IMG/VR virus record: IMGVR_UViG_3300045006_000421 | Coordinates: 1-34,656 of that record | Origin: a virus | Strand: one strand, 5' to 3' | DNA: 34,656 nucleotides | Shown here: positions 21,258-28,006 of the stretch, in pieces | Layout of the letters: each line of letters opens with the position of its first letter | How positions within the stretch are numbered: position 1 is the first letter of the stretch | The notes under the pieces: model-generated | Database searches by the model: none | What the model saw: only the letters and a program-made list of their open reading frames with translations | Told to the model about the DNA's origin: nothing | Position numbers and translations under genes: made by a program

Positions 21258-21278
21258 GGTTTTTTAAATGATTTAATG

Positions 21279-21316
21279 TTTAAATAACTTTCTATTTTTG
21301 AATTTTTGTTCAAAAA
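21279..21316 (-). promoter_or_regulatory. Promoter with shared palindrome, 475-aa gene
   Basis: TATTTAAA (minus strand) at 21279-21286 centred about 25 nt before the ATG, and a perfect TTTTTGAA-N6-TTCAAAAA palindrome at 21295-21316, eight bases upstream of the TATA box. Together with the promoter at 4773-4810 this is the best copy. Confidence 0.7.
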
Positions 21317-21333
21317 TTAAAGGTTTAAAGTGT

Positions 21334-23451
21334 TTAAAGCGATATCAAAAATAGAATAAATGAAATAATGAAAATTCCTAAAGAGAAGAAAAACCCACTT
21401 ATGTTCATTTTGAATTTCCTGAATATCACAAGAGAGACTATGAATAGAGTTAAGGAAAGAATTAAAGAAATTCCAGTTACAGGGTAACTCTTTTTTTCTT
21501 CATCTGGAGCATTCTGGAAGGGGAAATAATTCCATCTGTAAAGCATTGCCAGATATGTTACTTCTGTTTTTACTGATAACTTTGAATATTCATTTTTTCC
21601 CTGCTCCACTGCTATTATGTTAAAATAATACTTTTCCCCGAAATCTGCTCCAATAGGAGTTTTTACACTAAATTCTCCAACTATCCTGTCCTGTTCATTT
21701 GGAGGAACTGTAAAGGTATTATTTGAGAAAGACACATAGTCACAGATATTTATTCCCCTGCTTGATTTATTAACATTCTCTGTATTACATTCTATCTTTA
21801 CATTTACTTTTGTCAAATCCTTGTTTATTAAAAGAAAATTGTTTTTTCTTGGTTTTGTTGAGTTCTTTGCCAAACTCATGTCTAAAAGGTTCTTTAAATT
21901 CATTGTTGTTATTGTAAAGTTCTTTGCCAAAGATAAAGGATAAATTGAACTTCCTCCGCCTCCGCCAGGTGGAAGAGGAAGTGTAGATAATGTAAAGTTC
22001 TTGTCTGTATAGTTTCTATTATTTAAAGAATCGTTAGACCATATTCTTAAAACCCTATTACCTAATGAATTTGCTGTTTCAGAATTTCCAGTTGAATTAC
22101 AGTTTACAGAAGTATTTTCTATTGTTGCAGAGTCTACGGAATAATTTGATAAAAGAATTGAATACCAACACCTGTTTACCCCTACTACAGCATCACTCAC
22201 ATTAAATTCGAAGGTGAAGGTCTGGCTTCCTGCTGTCGTTGAAACATTAATAGAATTTAAGTCGAATTGAGGTGGTGTAGTATCTACTGAAAATGTCCAG
22301 TTTGTTCCATTCAAAGAAGCATTTAATGTATTATTCACGAAAGAAGTCCATATAAACTTTCCATTTGGAATTCCAGTGACATTAATTGTTGTGTTGGTAT
22401 TGTTGAAAGATGAGGAATTACTTAAATTTGCTGTCCAAGAACCAGACCAATTTCCATAAATTGTAACATTTAATCCAGAGAGGTTCATTTCATCATAAGG
22501 CAAAATTGTGAAATTAACTGAACTTGTGGAAAAATTTTTGTTATTTGTTGGATAAATATTTGATATTGTTGGAATAACACTTGCAGAATATGAAATAATT
22601 TGTGTATAATTCAAAACAAATAGTCTGTTACCTGTTGGTTTTAAAAAAATACCAGATGGATTATTTGCTAAAGTAGATACATCAAGTGAATCTTCAGTAG
22701 TATGTGAGGATAAATTCCATGGTTCAGATAAAGAATAATAATTAATTGTATCACTTCCCTTATTAGACAAATATAATCCGTTTCCAGATGAATTGACAAA
22801 CATACCAGTGCAGTCATATGTTCCGTATGCGTGTAAAGTTGTAGTATTAGAAATGTTAGAAGAAAGATTCCATGCTTGGGATAATGTAACCTCTGATATT
22901 TCACAATTAGAACCAATAATAGTGTATACTTGCGTTCCAGAAGAATTAACAAATAATCCTACTGGATTGTTTACTTCTCCCAAAACATAATTAACATTGT
23001 CGTATGAAGCAGAAGAAATATCCCATGCTGTTGATAGTGTGTATTGAAAAATTTTATCTTGCCCAGGACTCCCACCTTGTCCAGCAATAAACATTTTTGT
23101 TCCAGAACTATTAATATATAATCCTTCAGGGTATCTGTCTTGCGAACTTGCATTAAAATTTATCCCGTTGTAGGTAGCTGTTGAAATATCCCATGCAGTT
23201 GAGAGTGTGTATTGAAAAATCATTCCATCGCCTGATTCTCCATAAGAACCACCACCTGCAATATACATAAAAGTTCCGTTTTGACTGAAAAAAATAGATC
23301 TTGTGTCATTGCTTCTTGATGTAATATCAATCTTTTGATTGTCATAGGTGAATGTTGAAATTATCCAAGATGCTGATTCTATTAAAGCAATAAACAAGAA
23401 TATTCCGATTAACCCAAAAAATAAATACTTTATTTTTTTCATTTGAAACAA
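21334..23451 (-). CDS. Beta-propeller and Ig-domain surface protein (705 aa)
   Basis: After a signal sequence (about residues 10-26) come five or six beta-propeller blades (to about residue 300) with repeated IFQYTLSTAWDISTA and P-x-GLYINSSGTKMFIAG themes, known from YVTN/NHL-type repeats in phage tail and archaeal surface proteins. Two or more Ig-like domains follow (one starting near VDTTPPQFDLNSINVS), a Gly/Pro hinge LPPGGGGGSS, another Ig-like domain, then two C-terminal transmembrane helices. The protein is very rich in N-x-S/T sequons, so heavily glycosylated in an archaeal host. It overlaps the upstream metalloprotease gene by 13 bases. Likely adhesin or host-recognition protein. Confidence 0.85.
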   Translation of the reverse strand: MFQMKKIKYLFFGLIGIFLFIALIESASWIISTFTYDNQKIDITSRSNDTRSIFFSQNGTFMYIAGGGSYGESGDGMIFQYTLSTAWDISTATYNGINFNASSQDRYPEGLYINSSGTKMFIAGQGGSPGQDKIFQYTLSTAWDISSASYDNVNYVLGEVNNPVGLFVNSSGTQVYTIIGSNCEISEVTLSQAWNLSSNISNTTTLHAYGTYDCTGMFVNSSGNGLYLSNKGSDTINYYSLSEPWNLSSHTTEDSLDVSTLANNPSGIFLKPTGNRLFVLNYTQIISYSASVIPTISNIYPTNNKNFSTSSVNFTILPYDEMNLSGLNVTIYGNWSGSWTANLSNSSSFNNTNTTINVTGIPNGKFIWTSFVNNTLNASLNGTNWTFSVDTTPPQFDLNSINVSTTAGSQTFTFEFNVSDAVVGVNRCWYSILLSNYSVDSATIENTSVNCNSTGNSETANSLGNRVLRIWSNDSLNNRNYTDKNFTLSTLPLPPGGGGGSSIYPLSLAKNFTITTMNLKNLLDMSLAKNSTKPRKNNFLLINKDLTKVNVKIECNTENVNKSSRGINICDYVSFSNNTFTVPPNEQDRIVGEFSVKTPIGADFGEKYYFNIIAVEQGKNEYSKLSVKTEVTYLAMLYRWNYFPFQNAPDEEKKSYPVTGISLILSLTLFIVSLVIFRKFKMNISGFFFSLGIFIISFILFLISL

Positions 23452-23972
23452 GCCTCACTATTACCAATATCATAAACTATCTTATGAATTTGTTGGTCTT
23501 TATTTCCTCCTGAATTTGGAATGTAGGTGTGTAATAATTCGTGGCATATAACAGCTTTTATTGAATTATCTAAGTATTCTGATGCCTTAAAATAAATCTT
23601 TATTTTGCCGTTTCCTAAATTACATCCAATCAATCCTCTTTCTGCAAGACACCCTGAATGTGAAGTAAATAGTTCTTTGTCTCCAAATACGCTAATTTTG
23701 TTTATGTTATAAAACCACCAATCATTTACATCATTTAAATAATCAAGAAATAACTGTTTATCTTCATTATTTACTTTAATAAAACTTATATTGATATTTT
23801 TAAAATAGAGAGAAGAATTTGAAAGATTGGTGCTTTCTTGTATGTTCACTTCTTTTGAGAACAAATTTTTAATCCATTCCCATAAATTGAATTCTTGATT
23901 TTGACTTCCAAATGCTAAAATAAGTGGAATTGTTAAAATCAATGCTAAGATTAGAACACCCTTTTTATTCAT
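23439..23972 (-). CDS. Secreted zinc metalloprotease-like protein (177 aa)
   Basis: A signal peptide (MNKKGVLILALILTIPLILA) precedes a small domain with the zinc signature HELLH at about residues 144-148 and a third candidate ligand His163 (HELLH, 14 residues, H). The Glu of HELLH would be the catalytic base. Two Cys (SGCLAERGLIGCNLG) may form a disulphide, and another Cys is close to the end. The location just before, and overlapping, the beta-propeller surface gene suggests processing of that protein or digestion of the host envelope. The promoter carries the shared palindrome. Confidence 0.8.
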   Translation of the reverse strand: MNKKGVLILALILTIPLILAFGSQNQEFNLWEWIKNLFSKEVNIQESTNLSNSSLYFKNINISFIKVNNEDKQLFLDYLNDVNDWWFYNINKISVFGDKELFTSHSGCLAERGLIGCNLGNGKIKIYFKASEYLDNSIKAVICHELLHTYIPNSGGNKDQQIHKIVYDIGNSEACFK

Positions 23973-23993
23973 TATTTTTATAGGAAGATTACC

Positions 23994-24030
23994 TTTAAAT
24001 ATTTTGTTTTTCTGAATTTTTGTTCAAAAA
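23994..24030 (-). promoter_or_regulatory. Promoter with shared palindrome, metalloprotease gene
   Basis: TATTTAAA (minus strand) at 23994-24001, centred about 25 nt before the ATG. The palindrome has one mismatch in its proximal arm (TTTCTGAA-N6-TTCAAAAA, 24009-24030) and lies seven bases upstream of the TATA box. Confidence 0.65.
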
Positions 24031-24055
24031 GAGAGTTTTCTAAGATATGGTTTTT

Positions 24056-25024
24056 CTATAAAACTTCTTTTTTCTTTATTTTGGAAACTAAATATTCTCC
24101 ACTGATATACAGAACTAACAAAACAAACCATACAACTATTCCAACAAGAATAATATCTTCTCTAATTGTTACAACTTCTGCTAATTTTACAAAGAAGTTA
24201 TTCCAAAAATGCCATGTATACCATGGTATCCACGATCCAAACAGAAGTGTTAGCATACTTCCAAAAAATCCAAAGATTAATGTAGCTATTAATGCTGATT
24301 CTGAATTAGAATAAACAATGGAGTGGTATCCCATCCAAAGTATTGCCATCATAGAACACACTACAAATCCTATAGAGAAATACCCCATTTTTCCAAATTT
24401 ATATTTTGATGTCAAGTATCCAACTATTCCCATAAGCAAAGAAAAAATAAAAATTGCCATCATAGTTTCTGCAAAGGCAGGTGGTTCTGCACTGAAGAAG
24501 ACTTTACCAAATGAAGTCAGTTGAAAAGGCATTTGGGGAATGCCTACAAAAGAAAAGTTGGTTATTGTTTGAACTATTCCTATTCCACCAAATATTAGAG
24601 TAAATATTATGAACATTCTTAACATAGATAAACTCCATCTCATGTAATTCTTTTTTAGACCTAATTCATTGGACATACTATAAAGCAATCCATCTTGCTC
24701 TGGGTCATGTAAATAAGCCACACCCATTAATCTTGGATTCTTTTGACTTGAAGGATGCTCTCCTCTTTTTGTTAGATACATCTCTCTTATTTTTAACATA
24801 GGAAGTCCTATCAATGCCACTATAATTAAAATCCAGTATAAAAGATAATTTGTAAGAATATCTCCAAATTGAAGAGGTCTTCCAGAAACAAAACTTTCTT
24901 CAAATCCACCAAAAACAAATCCAAAAACAACTGGGATTATTATTGTCATTAACAATCCAAATATTACGAAAAAAGTTATTTCGTTTATTTCATGTGTAAA
25001 CCATTTGTTTCTATTCTGTTCCAT
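24056..25024 (-). CDS. Polytopic membrane protein (322 aa), weak CPBP-like features
   Basis: About seven to eight transmembrane helices with a cytoplasmic loop of roughly 50 residues after the second helix (REMYLTKRGEHPSSQKNPRL). In the C-terminal part, WMGYHSIVY and, two helices later, WHFWNNFF recall the F-x-x-x-H and H-x-x-x-N motifs of CPBP/Rce1-type intramembrane proteases, but I see no E-E-x-x-x-R motif, so this is weak. Without catalytic residues it could be a scaffold or channel, for example a VirB6-like component of a transfer apparatus. It overlaps the upstream zinc-finger gene by 14 bases. Confidence 0.7.
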   Translation of the reverse strand: MEQNRNKWFTHEINEITFFVIFGLLMTIIIPVVFGFVFGGFEESFVSGRPLQFGDILTNYLLYWILIIVALIGLPMLKIREMYLTKRGEHPSSQKNPRLMGVAYLHDPEQDGLLYSMSNELGLKKNYMRWSLSMLRMFIIFTLIFGGIGIVQTITNFSFVGIPQMPFQLTSFGKVFFSAEPPAFAETMMAIFIFSLLMGIVGYLTSKYKFGKMGYFSIGFVVCSMMAILWMGYHSIVYSNSESALIATLIFGFFGSMLTLLFGSWIPWYTWHFWNNFFVKLAEVVTIREDIILVGIVVWFVLLVLYISGEYLVSKIKKKEVL

Positions 25025-25223
25025 TTTTTAGTTTTATTGGGCATATTTTCTTCCATTCTTTATTTTCGCCTAAAAATCTTTTAGAATATTCATAGTTCTG
25101 ATGTCCAATGTCATACCTCCTTTCCTTATCTTTTCTTACTCTATCTTTTTCTTTATAAAATTTGGGAATTAGATTCCCGCAACCATAAGCACATTTAATT
25201 ATAGGTATCTCGGTATTTTCCAT
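25011..25223 (-). CDS. Treble-clef zinc-finger mini-protein (70 aa)
   Basis: The arrangement CAYGCGNLIPKF, a basic linker, RRYDIGHQN and a later Cys (KKICPIK) resembles small treble-clef or HNH-like zinc fingers of mobile elements, with C-x3-C and G-H as ligands. No catalytic asparagine is evident. It is the first gene of a two-gene unit and overlaps the polytopic membrane protein gene. Confidence 0.65.
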   Translation of the reverse strand: MENTEIPIIKCAYGCGNLIPKFYKEKDRVRKDKERRYDIGHQNYEYSKRFLGENKEWKKICPIKLKNGTE

Positions 25224-25244
25224 AGTGTTCTTATGTTTCTGTCC

Positions 25245-25279
25245 TTTTTATATTTGTTGTTTTTGAATTTTTGTTCAAA
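25245..25279 (-). promoter_or_regulatory. Promoter with shared palindrome, zinc-finger/membrane pair
   Basis: TATA box TATAAAAA (minus strand) at 25245-25252 centred about 25 nt before the ATG. Palindrome TTTTTGAA-N6-TTCAAA (25260-25279) lies seven bases upstream and overlaps the TGA of the upstream gene. Confidence 0.65.
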
Positions 25280-25664
25280 TTCTATCTATTATTATTGAAA
25301 AGTTATTTATCAACAAGTAAATGTAAATTCCAAATATAGCATAAAAAGTAATTAAAGACATTATTCTATATATTTTTTCTTCTGTTTCCTTGCTTATTTT
25401 TATTATTTCATAATTTAGGTATTTGATTTCTCCCATCTTTTTTCCTATTTTAGGCATGTAAAAAACAAATAATGATAAGCAAAAAATAACAATATAGGTT
25501 ATGATAATCCATGTAATCCATCCAAAGAATCCATACCCAAAGAAGGATTTTGCTAATGGGTTTGATTCATAAATTCCCGTTAAGAAATTTAGTGCGATAA
25601 ATGTTGAAAATAAGTCTAATGTCGATAAGATTAAGAATGTAATTAGGATTGTTTTTAGTTTCAT
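25275..25664 (-). CDS. DUF5658-like membrane protein (129 aa)
   Basis: Three to four transmembrane helices. The first helix and loop, STLDLFSTFIALNF then GIYESNPLAK, match the pattern D-x-x-S-T-x-x-A-L-x-x-G-x-x-E-x-N-P of DUF5658-type membrane proteins (from memory). Function unknown. The start codon is three bases after hairpin repeat copy 3, whose GGGG is the probable ribosome-binding sequence. Last gene of the operon from 27839. Confidence 0.7.
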   Translation of the reverse strand: MKLKTILITFLILSTLDLFSTFIALNFLTGIYESNPLAKSFFGYGFFGWITWIIITYIVIFCLSLFVFYMPKIGKKMGEIKYLNYEIIKISKETEEKIYRIMSLITFYAIFGIYIYLLINNFSIIIDRI

Positions 25665-25667
25665 ATT

Positions 25668-25715
25668 TTTTATTGAATACCCCTGCCTTTAGGCAGTTGG
25701 ATGGTGTTATTTTTA
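25668..25715 (-). repeat. Hairpin repeat, copy 3 (pre-start element)
   Basis: Minus strand: AAAAATAACACC, ATCCAACTGCCTAAAGGCAG, GGGTATTCAATAAA. The stem CTGCC-TAAA-GGCAG is perfect here. The 25 bases nearest the downstream ATG differ from copy 2 by nothing apart from one stem base. The repeat also encodes the last residues of the upstream 104-aa protein (NNTIQLPKGRGIQ). Confidence 0.75.
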
Positions 25716-25984
25716 CATAGAGGAATTTTGGTTGGAGGATCTGTGGTTTTATCAAAGACAATGATTTGTGTCTCTTTTTGGTTTACCAAAACAGAAATGC
25801 TATGATTGATAGAATTGTTCAATCCGAAAAGTTTTATCTCTTTTTCTCCAACATAGTAATAGCATGGAGGATTTGAGAAATTAAGAGTTTGTTCTTTTGG
25901 CAAAATAATATAGTTGCTTAACATTATCCACATAAGTATTCCTATGATTATGCTAAGTATTAAGACAACCCATGGTATTTTCAT
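25670..25984 (-). CDS. Single-TM membrane protein (104 aa)
   Basis: One N-terminal transmembrane helix (about residues 4-26) and a small ectodomain with two Cys (NPPCYYYVG and PLCKNN) and sequons. The last 13 residues come from hairpin repeat copy 3, so the original C-terminus may have been altered by the repeat. It overlaps the upstream gene by four bases. Confidence 0.7.
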   Translation of the reverse strand: MKIPWVVLILSIIIGILMWIMLSNYIILPKEQTLNFSNPPCYYYVGEKEIKLFGLNNSINHSISVLVNQKETQIIVFDKTTDPPTKIPLCKNNTIQLPKGRGIQ

Positions 25985-26904
25985 TGTTCGTAATATATTC
26001 TGAAAGTTAAATCTGAAGGATTTCCTATGTTTTTTCCTTCACTTTCACTTGTCAAAATAAATTGCCCTCCTTCATAAACTAAGTCCTCATCATAAAATGT
26101 TATCTCTATGTAGTCTCCCGTAGTTTTTAGTTCTTCTGTTTTTACATAAAGTGTCAATTCTGTTATTTCCTTGTTAATATCCTTTCCAGTTGAGATTGCC
26201 TTATCAACTAACTTATTAAATCTTAATGGAATATCTTGACTAAGAAGGCAGATTTGTTCATCTAATTTACTGCATTTTTGGGTTGTGTTTCCACAGAGAT
26301 AATGATTTTGAGGCAACCACGAGAATATCTTTTCTTTTTCATTGTAGTAAGAGTAGTTTATCCACTTGTCGCAGGTTGCTGTGTTTTCTTGTAAATCAAC
26401 ATTTATTATCCCTCTCCACTTTAAGACTGCTGATAATTTCTTGAATGATTTATCTGAAGTTATGTTAAATTTTAGAATGTTGTTTATTCCCTGAAGATTA
26501 CCTGAATTTTCAATTTTCAAAGTTCCAATAGGGTCTTGATAGCAAGTGACTTTTGAAGCATTGTTATCTTTTTCTGATTGACTGAATTCCTTTATTATTT
26601 TTGAAGAATAATGATTGCTTCCATAACAGAATACTATGATTTTTTGTTCCTTAGATATATTTGGAACTTCAATTAAAGAATCCTTGCTCAACTTTCCACT
26701 TGATAAAAACTGACCTGATTCTGTTAATAACATATAATCTGATTCAAGTTGTTTTTTATTATCTGAATCTACAGAATTTATGTAAAGATTTATGTTGGTT
26801 ACATTCTTTGTTTCTTCTTTTTTTTGTGTTTCCTGACTTACTACTATAAGAAGAAAAATTAATCCGATAATTATAATAATGCCGATAATTATTGAAACTA
26901 TTAT
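25981..26904 (-). CDS. Secreted single-TM protein (about 307 aa), possible ATA start
   Basis: A transmembrane helix at the N-terminus (VSIIIGIIIIIGLIFLLIVV) and a beta-rich ectodomain with several Cys and sequons. The first standard in-frame start is ATG 27006, but that would read the 42-aa gene on the same strand in another frame and give an unnatural N-terminus (MVDNSYSYNRGCYRVDN). A strong GGGGAGG lies just downstream of the 42-aa stop, and seven bases after it stands ATA ATA, the codons I take as the likely initiation site; a start at 27006 (341 aa) is the alternative. No family recognised. Confidence 0.65.
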   Translation of the reverse strand: MIVSIIIGIIIIIGLIFLLIVVSQETQKKEETKNVTNINLYINSVDSDNKKQLESDYMLLTESGQFLSSGKLSKDSLIEVPNISKEQKIIVFCYGSNHYSSKIIKEFSQSEKDNNASKVTCYQDPIGTLKIENSGNLQGINNILKFNITSDKSFKKLSAVLKWRGIINVDLQENTATCDKWINYSYYNEKEKIFSWLPQNHYLCGNTTQKCSKLDEQICLLSQDIPLRFNKLVDKAISTGKDINKEITELTLYVKTEELKTTGDYIEITFYDEDLVYEGGQFILTSESEGKNIGNPSDLTFRIYYEQ

Positions 26905-26921
26905 TCTTGTTCCTCCCCTCT

Positions 26922-27050
26922 TTACCTTACAATGTAAATAAAAAGGATTAATTCGATTATCCACCCTATAGCACCCCCTATTGTAAGAATAAGAATTATC
27001 CACCATTTTAAATCTTTTTTTGGTATTGATATAAATTCTTTTTTTTTCAT
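26922..27050 (-). CDS. Small single-TM membrane protein (42 aa)
   Basis: Encodes MKKKEFISIPKKDLKWWIIL and continues as a hydrophobic helix ending IYIVR. A basic, amphipathic N-terminus followed by one clean transmembrane helix looks like a real membrane peptide. Its ATG overlaps the stop of the preceding gene. It lies in a different frame from the longer reading of the next gene and is preferred here. Confidence 0.6.
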   Translation of the reverse strand: MKKKEFISIPKKDLKWWIILILTIGGAIGWIIELILFIYIVR

Positions 27051-27202
27051 TTTTCTGTTTGCTCCTTTTTAGCCATTATAATTTTTGTTGCAATTCCGAG
27101 ATATTTTTCTGTTTTAAATCCATATTTAATAAGAATATCCATTAATTTAGAAATAAGTCTATCTTCAGTATCTTCTGTTGCTTTTATATAAATTGTTGTC
27201 AT
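27047..27202 (-). CDS. Small hypothetical protein (51 aa)
   Basis: Begins MTTIYIKATEDTEDRLISKL and has a strand-helix pattern; soluble, Lys-rich. It starts five bases after the preceding stop. No family recognised. Confidence 0.6.
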   Translation of the reverse strand: MTTIYIKATEDTEDRLISKLMDILIKYGFKTEKYLGIATKIIMAKKEQTEK

Positions 27203-27207
27203 TTTCT

Positions 27208-27681
27208 TTAATTTGTTATATTCAGTTTTTCTTTAATTTGTGAGAGATTTCCTCTTATCGCAGAGATATTTTTCATTATGTTGTCCATTATGTCTGGATC
27301 AACATCAACTACTATTGTTTGATTGTTCAGTATTGTGTAATTGTTCGTAGGATTTACATTCACTGGATTGTCTACATTGACATTTGGATTAAATTCTTTT
27401 GCACTAAAAAAATATGCAATAAAGGTTATATCTATTAGGAGTATGATTAATCCTATTGTTCCCATTATCCATAATGCTTTATTTTTTTTCTTGTCAGGGA
27501 GTGGCTGATTATCCTTTTGCAAGTCTTTTAGATGGTTCTCGCTTCCCCTTGCAAAGTTTGTGTCTCCAGATGATTTCACCATCAAATCATCATCTTTTTT
27601 TACCTTGTCTCCCTGACTATTTAAATTGGTTTTTTGATCTTGGGTAATTATATCTATTTTTTCTTCATTGAATTCATTCAT
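27208..27681 (-). CDS. Single-TM protein with long acidic N-terminus (157 aa)
   Basis: About 65 polar, probably disordered residues at the N-terminus, a transmembrane helix (about 69-91), then an Asn-rich stretch VNVDNPVNVNPTNNYTILNN and an amphipathic helix at the C-terminus. With a cytoplasmic N-terminus and no signal peptide, the C-terminal third is likely outside. Four-base overlap with the ribbon-helix-helix gene. Confidence 0.7.
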   Translation of the reverse strand: MNEFNEEKIDIITQDQKTNLNSQGDKVKKDDDLMVKSSGDTNFARGSENHLKDLQKDNQPLPDKKKNKALWIMGTIGLIILLIDITFIAYFFSAKEFNPNVNVDNPVNVNPTNNYTILNNQTIVVDVDPDIMDNIMKNISAIRGNLSQIKEKLNITN

Positions 27682-27839
27682 TTCTTTTTCTCCTGTTTAA
27701 GTGCTATTTTTTCGAATAATTCTCTTAAAATAATATTCGTCATAGAACTAAAGCTTCTATTTTGTTTGTCTGCCATTTCTTGAATTTTATTAAGAATCTC
27801 TTTTTCGAATAGAACACTTCTTTGAACCTTTATAACCAT
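27678..27839 (-). CDS. Ribbon-helix-helix (CopG/Arc-type) DNA-binding protein (53 aa)
   Basis: The pattern VQRSVLFEKEILNKIQEMAD followed by KQNRSFSSMTNIILRELFEK is the classic short strand plus two helices of a ribbon-helix-helix repressor. Such dimers bind tandem operator repeats and often repress their own operon. A TATA box at leaderless distance precedes it, and two GTCGCAT repeats lie just upstream. It is the first gene of the operon ending at 25275. Confidence 0.85.
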   Translation of the reverse strand: MVIKVQRSVLFEKEILNKIQEMADKQNRSFSSMTNIILRELFEKIALKQEKKK

Positions 27840-27860
27840 ATTATAATTAAACTAATCCTA

Positions 27861-27868
27861 TTTATAAA
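27861..27868 (-). promoter_or_regulatory. TATA box of the ribbon-helix-helix operon
   Basis: TTTATAAA centred about 25 nt before the ATG at 27839, the leaderless spacing. The shared palindrome is absent. Confidence 0.6.
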
Positions 27869-27886
27869 CATTTCGGGTGGTGAGAT

Positions 27887-27929
27887 TGTCGCATAATCGG
27901 GACGTGAATATTGGTGTCGCATGAGGGAC
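27887..27929. repeat. Direct repeat TGTCGCAT...GGGAC, two copies
   Basis: TGTCGCAT occurs at 27887-27894 and 27915-27922, 28 bp apart, each followed 10-12 bp later by GGGAC. The GC-rich stretch stands out locally and is located between the terminator of the 307-aa gene and the TATA box of the RHH operon. It is a candidate operator for the RHH protein. Confidence 0.5.
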
Positions 27930-27954
27930 TTTATGTAGAATTCCAATTAAGATG

Positions 27955-28006
27955 TAAAAAAAAAGAAAAAAGAAATAGATTTTGACTTTTAGATTACTTA
28001 AGTAAT
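27955..28006 (-). terminator. Terminator of the 307-aa gene
   Basis: A perfect 14-nt palindrome ATTACTTAAGTAAT at 27993-28006 spans the stop codon, and a T-rich tract with runs of six and nine T follows on the minus strand. The unit carries only this one gene. Confidence 0.6.

Noticed and set aside
26661-26849. Plus-strand frame opposite the 307/341-aa membrane protein
   Set aside because: Antisense shadow without promoter or motif; the minus strand has a clear transmembrane and ectodomain pattern.
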